A stretch of DNA of 64,000 nt, from NCBI GenBank assembly GCA_000729835.1, contig JFHB01000039.1, positions 1-64,000 of the forward strand. Direction: 5' to 3'. A program made the translations under genes and the position numbers. The DNA comes from Atkinsonella hypoxylon. Its lineage: Eukaryota; Ascomycota; Sordariomycetes; Hypocreales; Clavicipitaceae. This document shows, piece after piece, positions 43,498-56,696 of this stretch (position 1 is its first letter; each line of letters begins with the position of its first letter). The notes below the pieces were generated by a model. That model was not told the DNA's origin. It searched no databases and worked only from the letters and a program-made list of their open reading frames with translations.

Positions 43498-46121
43498 GGT
43501 TTGAGCCCCATGCAGTCAATGAGTAATTCTTGTCGGCTTGTTGTCCGCCCCGGTTAGTTTCGTTGTCGTTTTCGCAGGCTGTGGTCGAGAGGAGCTTGGG
43601 AGCGAGATCGGAATGGGTACTCTTATTCGGCAGTCGTTCAAGGTCAAAATGAAAGTGGTTCGGCAAGACGTGGACTGAGTTAGCACTAGTTAACAAACTA
43701 AGCGCTTAGAGCCAAAATATGGATATGCGGGAACTAATATGACAGTATGACAGTATGACAGGGCCAGATCAAGTTGAGAGGTTATTTAGTCGCGGGCGAT
43801 GGCTCAATGTTACCTGGGAGGAGGACTTGTCTTGCATGAGGGCAAGTGTAGGAATGCGCCCGAGTGGGTGCTGTAGCGAATTGGAGAGCTTCGTGAGTGC
43901 GAACAGAGCCTGAACGCACAGATATGCGCTCTTAGCTGTAGTTTTCTGTAACTGCCATCTCCTGGAGAAGCATCAAGTGCCGTGGACTGATGTCGATGTC
44001 AAGATCCCGTCAACACTTCCCACTTCCCACTCAAGGTACCGAGCCATGGAGGTCCGCTTACGGCGCTGGTCAACGGACCCCCATGGCTCGATTAAATTGT
44101 CTGGGGGTGCGCTCAGGTAGAGCTTGGGGCACGCAACGCCATTGGGCTGCATGCAGATGGTGGCGAGTCGTGGGCGCATATGCATGGATTGGCTCCAACG
44201 TCGTCACAGTTAAGAGGACATTAAGAGGACATTAAGAGGACAAACCAATTAACGACGGTCTGCTAGCTTTAAGGAGGGAGGGCAGTCGGGCAAGTATGTG
44301 GCGTGCGGTGACTGCTTCTGGTTTCGAGACAGAGTGACGCTAAGAAAAGACGCCATTACAGGTTGAACGATACTGGTGCAAAATACTTGCTCACCATTTA
44401 ATGTCACGCTTCCCCAAGAAGTTTTTTAAATTGTGAGCGTGGCGCCCCTGGAGTTAACATTCAGGGCTAAAACCTACTGTAGTAAAATCTCTGTCTGGAT
44501 GGAAGCACCATTTTGTAAGCGAACTTCTCGCTGACGTCACTGAAGTTTGCCCCTAATGCTTTCAAAGGACATTTCGTCCTTGCATTTAGTTACGATCCAC
44601 GGCAGCATAGCATTAGATAGTAAGGAATCCGACCCTCATAGCTAGAGCATGGTAGCCAATTCATCGAAGGAGACTTCGACCACAGGACTGACACCAAGAC
44701 AGAAACCTATGATGTTGCTCTAAAATGGAACTCGTAGATGTCATGTTCTAGCGGCTATCTGACATCGTGTTAACTCGCTCGTTATTCAAAACAAACTGGA
44801 GACGCTTGTCACCTGCGACGCAAATAAGATAAGCACTTTGCGTGCCCTGGTGATAAGGGAATGGACCTCGATTGTCTCGGATATTGGTCGCTTCTGAGAA
44901 CGTCGTGTCGAATGTGTTTTAAGGTTCACTATCGTATTCCGTATGCTCTACGACATTGGCCGCGACTTACTTCCTTGCTCTGGGTTGGCCACCCCGCATC
45001 AGCACCGAGGTTTTCCCATGGCGTTGCCCAGTGCGTGCCCGCCTCTGCCCGGTCGAGCTAATAGGTAGTTAAGTTATTGCATCCGCTTTATGCTGGGGTG
45101 CTTGTTGTCGAATACGTGACATCGCCATCGTCATTGTATCCGCTGCCGTCGCAACCTCTATTACCACCCCCGTTTTCCGTTGCCATCGAATGTTTACTTC
45201 GAAACGTGTCATTGTTCACTTCAATTTCTTGTGCAGGCAGGCACGCCCGTCCGGACCTTCCCCGCCTCAGTTCACCCGCCGAACCGTCCGCCGCGTTATT
45301 TGGAAAGGCTATACTGACTGAGCCTTGTCAGCTGTGGCTCTGAACAACTTTGAGCTTGGGACACCAGACTTTCAACAACGACCTACAAGTCCTGGTCTGA
45401 CCATTCGGCGTCGGCGCCTTTTTTTCTTCACTCTGTTCCCTTTCTGCCAGCCGTAGCTTTTGGCTGTGCAAAGTCTTGAACACAGTAACCCGGGGACTGG
45501 AGCTTGAGCTGGCTACGTCCTGCTGGCTGCCGTCAAGATGGTAAGAAATACGCATCGCTTCCTGTTGCGCTGCACCTTCCCTACATCTCCTTGTCGGGTG
45601 AAGCATCAGTCTCAGTTGCTTCATGCCTATGTGAGCTTCCCGGCTGGCACGGAAGGTAAGCAGAGCTCTGGTGGCTTTCCTTGTGCAGTCATGCCTTGGT
45701 TTGTCGGACCAGCTTTGCCTTGTCCGTTGTGCTCGGGCAACCAGACTCTCTTTGACAACAAATGCCGTGGGAGTTGCTACTCTCCTGCTGCTGCATACAA
45801 AAGGGTTAGCGACGCTTTGCGCAAAACAGCTAGCGAGGTCCAGATTATCAACTACTCTCCTCCCAAGCTCCTCGTCAAGCGGCCCGTAAGATTGATCAAG
45901 CTCATCAACTTCAAGATATTCCTATCTTGTCTGGGTGCAGATTGATCCTCCACCGTTTCTATGGTTCCAGCGCATCATAACAGTTCCATTTCCTGCTTTG
46001 CTTCAAAAATCATTAGCCCGTCATGTTCTGTGGAACTCGTTATCTGCCTTCCCGCAACAAGTCTAGTACTAACAAGTTGATTGAAAATCAGAGCTATAAT
46101 GTCGACTCCCCCAATGAGATA
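43498..46121. other. 2.6 kb intergenic region upstream of UBP15
   Basis: No gene recognised. It holds TATGACAG tandem copies near 43738-43760 and three copies of TTAAGAGGACA at 44210-44242. From about 45100 the sequence becomes CT-rich, and an ATG directly followed by a GTAAGA donor at 45538 may be a first exon of the UBP15 transcript. Confidence 0.5.
44210..44242. repeat. Three exact tandem copies of an 11-bp unit
   Basis: TTAAGAGGACA is repeated three times head to tail. Non-coding minisatellite-like tract. Confidence 0.85.
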
Positions 46122-49100
46122 ATGGACACAGATGACTATGTCGGTGTAGCCCATGCTTCTGAAAAAGATTCTGTGGCCATCATCAACCCAGACGGCCTAG
46201 AGCAAAGCGACTCAGACCAACAACTACAAGATCTCCCTCTAGCCAGCGATTGTACGTTTGCCTTCTTCGACCGTTATTCACCCTTGTTCGCCCTGTACGA
46301 CAATACTTCTGCTGACACGTCAATTAGATGAGGCCATGAAAGAGCTGGCTTTACCTCCGTTGTTGGACGAACCTAAAATTCTCGAAGACGCTCATAATAC
46401 CTGGACTGTTCAAAATTGGAGGAGTTTGGGCAAGAGGGAGCATGGCCCTATTTTCCAAGTTGGTGGCTATCCATGGTGCGTTACGAACTCTATTTCTCTC
46501 ATTCGAAACGCCAAGCCGCGAAGGGCCAAACCTTTTAACTTGCCTGTCTTCACTCTAGGCGGATTCTTCTCTTTCCACACGGAAACAATACAGACCAGTG
46601 TTCCATTTATCTAGAACATGGCTTTGAGGCCGATGCTGTCCCCGACAACTGGAGTTGCTGCGTGCAGTTTGCTTTGGTGCTGTGGAATTCCAATGACCCG
46701 AGTTTATACGTTCATCACGCCGCGCATCATAGATTTACTAAGGAAGAGGGCGATTGGGGTTTCACACGCTTTGTAGAGCACAGGCGAATGTTCAATGTGC
46801 CTTGGGAGCATGGAACTCGACCTCTTTGCGAAGATGATACTGCAAACATAACGGCCTACGTTCGTGTCGTCGAAGACGAGACCGGTGTGCTGTGGCACAA
46901 CTTCATTAATTACGACTCTAAGAAAGAAACTGGGTATGTTGGCCTCAAGAATCAGGGCGCCACCTGTTACCTCAACAGTTTGCTCCAATCGTTGTACTTC
47001 ACAAATGCTTTTCGAAAGGTACGCCTGTTACAATTTAGCTAGTCGCGGAAGGCTACATCACTAATTCGTGTCAGGCCGTGTACGAAATTCCCACCGAAAA
47101 CGACGAGAGTATGCAAAATTCTGCATACACACTCCAACGACTATTTCATCAACTTCAGACCTCGGAGCAAGCTGTCAGTACTAACGAGTTGACAAAGTCG
47201 TTTGGCTGGGAAACCCGTCATATTTTCGAGCAGCAAGATGTCCAAGAACTGTCACGAAAGCTGATGGAACGGATGGAGGAAAAAATGAAGGGCACAAAAG
47301 CTGAAAATGTCCTCCCGGAGATGTTCAGTGGCAAGATCAAGACTTATATTTCATGCATCAACGTGGATTATGAGTCAAGCCGAATTGAAGACTTCTGGGA
47401 CATCCAGCTCAACGTCAGTGGTAATAAGAACCTTCTCGAAAGCTTCCAGGACTATATTCAAGTCGAAAAGATGGATGGTGAAAATCAATACTTTGCAGGG
47501 GATGAGCACAAGCTGCAAGATGCCAACAAGGGTGTTATCTTCACCAGTTTTCCAGACGTGCTGCATCTTCAACTCAAGCGATTCGAATATGATATTCATA
47601 GAGATATGATGATGAAGATCAATGACCGCTATGAATTTCCAGACGTCTTTGACGCTGCACCTTATCTTATCGAGGATGCTGACAAGTCAGAGCCTTGGAC
47701 CTACCAGCTGCATAGCGTACTCGTCCACAGTGGCGATCTAAATGCTGGTCATTATTACGCATTTATCAAACCTGAGAAGGACGGCTGGTTTTACAGGTAT
47801 GATGATGATAAAGTGACCAGGGCCACCTCTCGTGAGGTGCTTGAAGAGAATTTTGGAGGAGAATACAGGACGTCGAATGGATACCGTGCGCCCCTTCAGA
47901 AAAGGACGCCCATCATTCGTCAAAACAGTGCTTACATGTTGGTGTACATTCGCCAATCGAGACTGGACAAGATTCTCTGTCGGGTAGGGAAGAATGACAT
48001 CCCTCAACATTTACGTATGCAATCTTCTCATGTCCGAAATTTACGTCTTTTGATCAGATCTTGGCTGACCAGTACATAAGAACAACGATTCGAGGAGGAG
48101 AACGCGCTTAAAGAGGCTCGCAGGCGTGAGCAGAGAGAAGCCCATCTGTACATGATGGCCAAAGTTATTACTGATGAGACTTTTCGCCATTACGGGGCTA
48201 CTGACCTTTGCACTTTTGATCCCAATCAAGAAGTGAATGAGGCCTCGCCACGCTCCTACCGTATTCGCCGAAACATGACAATAGAAGAATTCACAGTTCA
48301 GGTAGCCGAGGACATGGGCCAGGACCCTCGAAAAATCCGTCTTTGGTTGATGGTGAATCGACAGAACAAAACCATCCGGCCTGATCAGCCAATAATGGAC
48401 TTGCGGCCCACTGTGGAAGAAGTCTATAGCCGTTCTGCGGCCCATCGTGACAGCAGCCTCCGTGTTTGGGCGGAAGTGGCCGAGGAATTCAATGCCGACG
48501 GCGATCCCATATGGCCATCTTACCAAAGTCAGTCAAATGGCGTAATCGTCAAAAACGATACAATTCTTCTCTTTCTCAAGCACTTCGACAGTCAACAACA
48601 GAAGTTACGGGGGGTTGGTCACGTGTATATTGGCAAGGAAAAGAAAGTTGAAGATTTAGTGCCCCAGATTATGGAAAAGATGGGATGGGGTGATAAGCTG
48701 TCTGCGGATGACAAGCTTCTACTGTGGGAGGTAAGACTAGCATCATGCGAGTGCCCCTTCCGCATTTCGTCTCTTCTAACTCTTTAGGAAATTAAACCTA
48801 CCATGATTGAGCCTTTGAAAGCGAAACAGACGTTGAGGGTTGCGGAGTTGCAGGACGGTGACATCATCTGTTTCCAGCGCACTTCTGCTCGACAAGTAGA
48901 ACAAGCCCAACCCCTCGAAAAGCCTCTGAAAGAACCGTGAGTTTCCTGTGCTCGAAATCTCTTCATGGTCGCTTAATTATGACACTGACCCCGAATTTCC
49001 TAGTTTACGTACTTCAGATCGCTTCGAAGACGCCAGAGAGTACTACGACTTTTTGGAAAACAAGAGGACGGTCAGGTTTCACCCTCATCCTACCAGATGC

Positions 49101-50122
49101 GACCAAGACCAGTATCAACCATTCGACTTGGTGCTCAACTCCAAAATTAACTACGACACTCTCTCCGAACGCGTTGGGTCATATCTTAAAACCGATCCAA
49201 CCCATATTCGCCTTTGGACGGTCAATGCTACAACGAGCAATCCCAGAGCTCCAGTTCGGCGGGGTACTAACCCCACCTTGAAACAAATCTTGAATCCGAT
49301 GGGATCAAACTCGCTCAACTCCAGCCAAAGAGGGGACGCATTCTACTTTGAGGTTTTAGAGATGAGCTTGGCAGAGCTGGACACCAAGAAGAGTATCAAG
49401 CTTACATGGCTGAGCGAAGGAATTACCAAAGAGGTGCGAAAAATTTCATGTAGTTGCGGTCGATGGAATCTTTGTTGCTGACGAAGTTACTTTGTAGGAT
49501 CACTTCGACCTGCTTGTCCCCAAGACCGGCACAATAGAGGATGTCATTCAAGCTCTGATAAAAAAGGCTCAGATATCTGACGAGCAAGAAGGCGGTAGAA
49601 TAAGGATATACGAGACGAGCTCAAACAGATTTTACCGCGAGCCGCGCAGGGAACATCCTGTCATGAATCTGAACGAATATACTCAGATGTATGCTGAGCG
49701 AGTCACGGAAGAGGAAGCAGGAGCAGCAGAGGAGAACTTTATTCAAGTTTTCCATTTCCAAAACGAGGTGAACAGAGTCCATGGGATCCCATTCAAATTC
49801 CTCCTCAAAGAGGGCGAGAAATTCGCAGATACCAAGAAGCGGCTTGAGAAACGGACTGGCCTCAAGGGTAAAAGTTTTGAGAAGATTAAGTTTGCTGTCG
49901 TCCGCCGAACGAATTACTCAAAACCGCATTATCTGAATGATGGTGAGTAACTCTTCACTCTCACCATGCGAACCATGTGGGTGTCGAACTTGCACTAACG
50001 TAAGTGCACTAGATGACGAGTTATGGAATTTGGCTACTCCCGAAGACGACTTCCTCGGCCTGGATCACGTGGATAGGACTAGGTCTTTGAGAAATGGCGT
50101 TGGGGATTTATTCCTTCGATAA
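46122..50122 (+). CDS. UBP15: Ubiquitin carboxyl-terminal hydrolase 15 / USP7-like
   Basis: Cysteine protease that removes ubiquitin from proteins. Likely start at 46122 (MDTDDYVGVAHASEKD); an in-frame ATG at 46023 and a spliced first exon at 45538 are alternatives. Exons are divided by short introns (one follows 46251, joining to YEAMKELALPPLL). The N-terminal MATH domain (NTWTVQNWRSLGKREHGPIF through WSCCVQFALVLWN) precedes the catalytic domain. The Cys box is GLKNQGATCYLNSLLQSLY with the nucleophile cysteine. ETRHIFEQQDVQELSRKLME and the His box HSGDLNAGHYYAF follow. The USP7-type ubiquitin-like domains fill the C-terminal half, ending with DELWNLATPEDDFLGLDH at the stop. About 1,170 residues, the family's normal size. 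No damage seen. Confidence 0.93.
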
Positions 50123-50660
50123 ACATTGGTAACATAAAGGATAATTCAAATATACCGGAGTATTATCAAAAGGGGTAAGGCGGCATTTTTCTAAATTGAG
50201 GTGGCACCCAGGCACCACAAGCAGCCAAGGCGTATGCAACTGGATTTGTTTGCGTCTTCATGTACCAGATGGTGAACCAACAAGAGAAGGGAACTCTGGA
50301 TACACGTGAGCCAGCTAAGTTGGGCGATTGAACAATGTAATGACAACATGGCAAATATGGCTTACACCTCCATGAACAGATGCTGCAAGATTGGAAGTAC
50401 GCAACAATGCCTTATCTTGCGCTGCTAAGCGCGCAAGCGCATAAAAGAATTGAATGCTGTATGATATCAGGTGTATGATCCTACTTTGTGGTTCTTCTCT
50501 ATGAATGCTTTCCAGATTTCCGCCTGTGTCGAACGATTCCTATGCAGGGCGAGTCACAAAAGCGCACACATTAAAACAGAAAGGGAAAGAAGAGAGAGGG
50601 GGGGCGGAGAGAACGAAGTGTCCTCGACACTGCGCCAGGCAGTTTACATGCTTTCCTGTA
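50123..50660. other. Convergent 3' intergenic region UBP15 / asparaginase
   Basis: No gene or repeat of note; a short purine-rich run lies near 50577-50610. Confidence 0.6.
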
Positions 50661-52402
50661 TCATGATCGTTCTTGCCGGTATTTGGTGAGGGGACCTCGC
50701 TCGATCTCCTCGATGGACAGATGGGCGCCAGCTGAGCGCAATAGTTCAGCGCAATGCTCGTTGCCGGATAGAGTTGCCAGGAATAGAGGTGAGTTATCTG
50801 CACGGTTTCTTTGATGCACGCTCGCGCCTCGCTTGAGAAGCTCCAGCATGATGTCGGTGTTGCCGCTCACAGCAGCCAGATGGACGGCTGTGTTGCCAGC
50901 ATAATCGGCAGTTTTGAGAAGCTGACCGCCGTCACCTTCAAGAAGCTGCTTGACGATGGGCATTTGTCCATTCTGGATCGCATATCCAAGGGCCGTGAAT
51001 GCCGATTCGGTTGCTGTGAGGCGTGATGCAGTGTTTTCCAAAGGGGATGTGGGATGAGAGAAAGTCGGATGAGCAATCTCTGTCATCTCGCCGCGCAAAG
51101 AGCGGGAAAACTCAAGGGTGATATCTTCGTTTGTGACACCGGGCAGTGCAAGAAGATAGGAGAGTTTAGTGAGGGCTGCTTCGGCGGTGAGATCCAGGCC
51201 GAAGATGACGCCTGCGCGCCCAAGTTGAGTACCTGGAGCATAGATGGGAGACACAAATCCGCTTACGCACTGGGAGACATTGACGACAATGACTCCACGT
51301 TCGACTGCAGCGCGAATGACCTGAGTGAGACGACCGTCTACGCCACCAGGAACGTTACCCATGCCGAAAGTCTCAAGGATAAGGCCCCTTAGTCCAGAGA
51401 GGTGCAATACCGCATCAATCATCTCGGGTTTTATGCCAGGGAAGACACGCAAACATGCGACGTGCGTCGTGTCCAGGTGTTTCTGAACCTGAAATTCTGC
51501 GATGGAAGTAGGACGCAAGACCAGAGACCAGTTGACGGTGATTCCCAAGCCGTTGACCTTGGCCAGGGGGTCGAGATTTGGCGACGCAAATGCCTCAAAG
51601 GCAGCGGATGAGACCTTGGTTGTTCGATTGCCCCTATACAATTTATGGTGGAAAAACAGTCCGACTTCTGGGATGACGAATGTCCCGGCTATGATGAGCG
51701 ATCCGAGCAGGTTGTCTACTGCGTCGGACTGGAGTGCGAAGATGGGAGCTTGGGAACCGGTGAGGATGACGGGCTTGCCGAGGTTCGACATCATGAAGGA
51801 TAGAGCGGAGGCGGTGTAGGCAAGTGAATCTGTGCCGTGAAGGATGACGAAGCCGTCGAACAAGTGGTAGTTTTCTTTGACGCAGGTGGCCATGGCGGCC
51901 CAGTCAGCGGCTGAGATGGAGGAGGAGTCGAGGAGGGGGTTGAATTCCAGGACCGAGTAGCGGATGTGGCGGTTGTAAGAGGTTGGAGGAGTGCGGAGGG
52001 AGTCGAGCGAGACGAGGTGTCCTTGGCGGTAGGCTTGAAGCTTGACTGCTGAGGAGTCAATGATTGTCATGTGATGAGATTTGTGGTGTTGAGGCCATGA
52101 TGGGTGATGGATAAGCCTGAGAGGCAGGATGATGCGGTCTTTGGAGCTGAAGTACAATATGGCGACATTCGACTCGGGAGTCGGATGAGGTGAGGTATTA
52201 AGGATGAGAGAAACTGACCATCTAAGCCTGACATGTCGTTGAATGTCGGCCTGGGCGCCATGGCACTGTCGAGGAAACCCTCACGGGGAGCAAGACCATC
52301 GGGCCCTTCTTCCATACATATCGTGCCGCCGGTGCCGATGATGAGAACGCGCGACTCCGGCAGACCGGCGACCTGTGCGGGGATCGTTGAAGACGGCGAC
52401 AT
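50661..52402 (-). CDS. L-asparaginase with C-terminal ankyrin repeats
   Basis: Hydrolyses asparagine to aspartate and ammonia; cytosolic type I by its lack of a signal peptide. Exons 52402-52219 and 52045-50661 give 522 residues. The first catalytic threonine lies in IGTGGTICM near residue 24. The second threonine and aspartate lie in HGTDSLAYTASALSF. The lysine box is LTGSQAPI, and SDAVDNLLGSL follows. The glycine-rich LETFGMGNVPGG and the subunit-contact stretch GVIVVNVSQC close the enzyme domain. From about residue 420 two or three ankyrin repeats follow (YAGNTAVHLAAVSGNTDIML; RADNSPLFLATLSGNEHC). The upstream frame is open to 52825 but crosses a poly-A run and is unlikely to be coding. 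Confidence 0.92.
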
Positions 52403-53562
52403 GGCTGCTTCTAGGATCTCAACAGTGAAATTGAGGTTGAAAATTGCGTGCGAAGACGAAGCGGGTGGCAGTGGGGAGATGCAAACACGATCTGGACCGC
52501 TCAAGCTCAGCTCGATAAGTAGGTGAAAGGCGACCCAAACCGCCGGGGGAAAAAAAAAAAAAAAAGGGAAGAGAATTACCAGAGTAGCTGCTTCGAAAAT
52601 TTGATTTGCAAATACCGATGTCGTGCCATGGCGCAAGTCGGAGGTGCTTGACTTTTGCAATCTACATCTTCGCTTCTCCGTACACGGGTCCGACGTCCGG
52701 CACACGGCGGAGGCGCCAATGGGACGGGATGAGCGCGGATTAGACGCGGAACAAGAAAGTGGAGTCGCTGGGCAGTTTCCGAGGAGTATTCCGTAATGGA
52801 AATAGATTTGAGAATTTACACCCACCGTATTCCGTACGAGGTGGTCATATTTAAGCAGACCCTCAGCACCAACAACGGAGTGTGCAGCGAGGTTCGGATT
52901 AAAATGGCCACCGCGTGCATGTGACTGTAATTATGGCGTAAACACGCACTTTATCAAGCGGGGCTGTGGATATATTACGTTACGTTACAGGAATGGGCGG
53001 GTTTGATGCATCTGTTTGCTGGGAGGTGAGAGTGAGATACGAGATACAAAGTGGTCAATATCAAGTTGGCCTCAGGCTGTGATTACGCCACAAAGCCCCA
53101 CACCCACAGCAGCCCCACCCCAGCTCAGGTCGCCTGTATCTAATCTCTAATCAGGTCGCCAATCCAATCGCTCAGGCTCGGTCACGGTCAGTCACAGTCA
53201 TTAATTAACACTACCAAGCACGCCGCTCCTCTCGATTCCAAGTCGCCGCCACGCTGCTGTCGCAACCTCTCTACTTGGTCGCAACGACGTCTCATCTCTC
53301 CTATACCGCCCACGAACCTGCCCTGTAACGCAAGCCGACATTCTATTTTATCTGCGACCCCTCCTTCAGCCCATCCCACCCGTTACTCTCAAAGCGCCCG
53401 CTTCGCAGAGAGACGAACCACAACCGACACGGCGATGCCATCATAACGCTTCTGCTTATCCCCCGCCTCTGCGCTTTCCTTGCCGGCAACTTTGATACCG
53501 TTTCTCGATCGCATAGCACAATAATCATTGTCCTTGTTTGATCCGGCACAATAGCCAACGTC
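52403..53562. other. Divergent intergenic region asparaginase / BUR1
   Basis: Contains a poly-A run (about 52550-52565), two ATTCCGTA motifs (near 52788 and 52829), and repeated GGTCA/TCAGG-like stretches. No gene seen. Confidence 0.55.
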
Positions 53563-55472
53563 ATGGATTGCCCGTCTGAGAAGACGCCCAACGGCACCTC
53601 GCCGCGCACTTATGCTCTTAATCATCTCCGACCAAAGCACAGCTTTACAGGCTGTTCGCGCATATCAGACTATGAACTTCTGGGGAAACTAGGCGAAGGA
53701 ACTTTTGGGTAATACTCACAATACAACTTGATAGCCAGGGCCGGCTTGAAGCCTTCACTGACAAGGAATTTGCAGCGAGGTCCATAAAGCCCGTTCAAAA
53801 AAGACCGGCGCGATGGTAGCGCTCAAGAAGATCATCATGCATCATGAAAAAGACGGTGTATGTCTTCTCATACTCGTCATTTGCTCAAAACCACATCGAC
53901 CGCGGATCATGTATCAGCCAGCAAGCCACTAACATGCGATTATCCAGTTTCCTATTACTGCACTTCGAGAAATCAAACTGTTAAAACTGTTGTCGCACAA
54001 GAATATTCTCAGGCTCGAAGACATGGCAGTTGAGCATCCTACGCGACCAAGTAAGTTCATGACGGGCATGACGTACTTTCCGTACCAAGCATAAAATCTA
54101 ACTCCCAATCCCAACAGCCGACAAGCGAAAGAAACCTATCATGTATATGGCCACGCCATACATGGACCATGATTTGTCGGGTCTTCTCGACAACCCTTCA
54201 GTTCATTTCAAGGAGGCCCAAATCAAGTGTTACTTGAAGCAGCTGCTCGAAGGCCTATGCTATCTCCACGATAACCACATTCTACACCGAGATATGAAGG
54301 CCGCGAATCTATTGATTGATAACCGCGGTGTGCTACAAATAGCCGATTTTGGATTAGCCAGACACTATGATGGCCCAACGCCACGGGCCGGCCGACCAAT
54401 GGGTGATGGGCGTAGGGATTATACAGGGCTAGTCGTTACGCGGTGGTATAGGCCGCCTGAGCTGCTGCTGCAATTGAGGCAATATACTACAGCGATTGAT
54501 GTATGGGGCGTTGGGTAAGACGGATCTTCAGCCATGAAGCTCTCTACTGTTTGATCATCATGATGCTAATAGCAGGCAGGTGCGTTTTTGGAGAAATGCT
54601 TGTTGGGAAGCCTATTCTGGCTGGCGAGAGCGACACGCATCAGCTTGACCTGATATGGGATCTTATGGGGTCTCCCAGCGAAGACACGATGCCTGGTTGG
54701 AAACAGCTCCCTGGAGGAGAGCATCTGTCTCCACGACCTCGCCCGGGGAATCTGTCCAGCCGATTTAGAGAGTACGTACTTGGCCACGTACCTGAGCTGA
54801 GCTGATCGACTAACCTCTGCGCGTAGATATGGCTCTGGCGCCGTTTCACTTCTCAGAGAGCTTCTCAAGTTAGACTGGCGCACGCGAATCAATGCTGTGG
54901 ATGCTCTAGAACATCCGTACTTCAAGATGACCCCGTTACCTATGGCTCCCGAGGACATTCCCACATACGAAGATAGCCACGAGCTGGATCGAAGAAAGTT
55001 TCACGATCGCAAAGCCAACCTGCCACCTGCTCCAAAGGGCGGCACAGTAGGTGTTGGCCCCGACGTAAATGGCGCCACAGCCGGCTTCAACACGGGTGAC
55101 GGATATGGGCGGAATGGCGTAAATGGCAGTCGTTACAGAGACGACAGGCGGCCAGCATGGCAGAGAGACCGCGGACCGCACGCTCGGCCACCTCCTCAAG
55201 ATCGCCCAGGAAATAGAGAGGAGGCGGATTTCAGACGAAGTCGTGTTCCTGGGCGCGGTGGTCCTGGCGCTGGCGGTGCTGATGTTGACACATATATTCC
55301 GGCCTACAGAGGCGAAGTCGGGGATGGTGGTCGACGTAGGGAGGAACGACCGCCACGAGACGACAGACGTCGGTATGATGATAAGGAGAGATGGAATGAC
55401 CGTGATAGAAGGACGAGAAGTCGAAGTCGATCACCGGCACATGAGAGGTCCAGAGAGGTCTATCGTCGCTGA
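53563..55472 (+). CDS. BUR1: Cyclin-dependent kinase Bur1/Sgv1 (CDK9-like)
   Basis: Transcription-elongation kinase that phosphorylates the Pol II C-terminal domain and Spt5 in the nucleus. Exons 53563-53708, 53776-53857, 53948-54050, 54118-54514, 54580-54771 and 54827-55472 give 521 residues. The kinase domain runs from about residue 34: glycine loop GKLGEGTFGEV, ATP lysine in MVALKK, the PITALRE helix (CDK hallmark), HRDMKAAN, DFGLAR, and the activation segment with threonine in DYTGLVVTRWYRPPELLL. CVFGEMLVGKPIL and a late LLKLDWRTRI also match Bur1. The C-terminal tail from about residue 370 is rich in Arg, Asp, Gly and Ser (RDRRTRSRSRSP), an RS-like low-complexity region. The 5' exons are short and easy to miss. 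Confidence 0.93.
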
Positions 55473-55960
55473 AACGGGAATTCATCCATTGAATGTTCTT
55501 GCTCGTTCCAACAGCCTTACCTGGAGCGGATGAACACGAAATGGAGCCACCCAGTTGTCGGGTGATTGATTTATCTTTTCAACACTGATATGTGTGCGTA
55601 TAATTCTACTATAAACCATCAAATACTCAGGGTCACAGCATGAGGAGGGAAAATGAAAGATGGATTTTTAGCACCTTCAGCGGAGTTGTCTTTTTCCACA
55701 GGGAGGCTCCTGTACTATGTGACAAATTGAAACGTCGGAAGCGATTATGTTTTATAGAAGAAAATTGAAATGGGGTATCGGGATATCGTAGTACATGTAA
55801 GAAGAAAGAGGCGTTTGAGAAGTAATAACAAAAGTAGCCCATGAAACATGAAAATGGTGCACTGAAGCACACGAGGTGGAATCAAAATTCCCATCAGAAT
55901 CGCAATTACAAGCAGAACCAGGGCCCTCCACCATGACAAAACATTGCCCACAGCTGATGC
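55473..55960. other. Convergent 3' intergenic region
   Basis: Between BUR1 and the membrane-protein gene. Short ORFs with runs of Leu and Phe on the minus strand are AT-driven and not supported. Confidence 0.55.
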
Positions 55961-56696
55961 TCAGTCATCCTCTTCCTCATGGATCGTCTGCGCCTGCAGG
56001 CTAGAAATACGTCGAAGACGCGCTGACTTGGGCGTCAATGAAGACGCAGAATCAGTCCAATGCCAACCTGGCTCCAGGCCCAGAGAATAGGCCTCCTCAC
56101 CCGTGGAGAGATACTGGTCCTTGAGGTACCGCTCTTTCAGGCACTGGTTTGCAAGCGACCTGTTCTTCTGATAGGCTAACTCGGCCGTAAGCCGGTCTTG
56201 ATCATCATCGTTCATATTGAAGTAGGTAGTTACAATGGCCGATGCGATAGCCATGATGATGCCGGCAACGACGCCTATAAAGGCGGCTACGCTGAACTGC
56301 GTCACGTTAGTTATCAAGCCGGCTCACCCGCAACGAAGCAGATTGTTCCAATAGCATACAAACGTATACAGCGGCTGTGCAATCTCGTAAGCAGTATATC
56401 CCGAATGAATTGAGATGGCAACGGGTCGAAAAGCCAAGGCTTACCTGCAGACTGATGAGAAACCCTGCAATGCAGCGAAGCCAGCCGCCTACGTGCGACA
56501 GCACATAGACTGCCGGCGCGAGAACGACTCGCAAGAACCCCAGAAGGTACGAGAACGGCGTCCATAGTATTCGCACAGGGAAGAAGATGCCTCGGGCGAG
56601 GAGGCCTGTGTGCTGCGCCCACGGGAGTGACCAGATGGAGTTGATGACGTGGGTGAGCGTGGAGATGAAGGCGGATGCGGAATTGCCGTCGTCCAT
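55961..56696 (-). CDS. Predicted two-helix membrane protein, unknown function
   Basis: Exons 56696-56445 and 56296-55961 join in phase (CTGCAG to TTCAGC) to give 195 residues. The N-terminal third is hydrophobic (IFFPVRILWTPFSYLLGFLR and VLAPAVYVLSHVG), then a second membrane helix follows the join (FSVAAFIGVVAGIIMAIASA, about residues 85-104). After it comes a soluble tail with FNMNDDDQDRL, GLEPGWHWTDSAS and an acidic end (IHEEEDD). I do not recognise the family. The clean intron, acidic tail and clear helices argue that it is real. The mRNA start lies close to a T22 run at 56718-56740. Confidence 0.7.
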
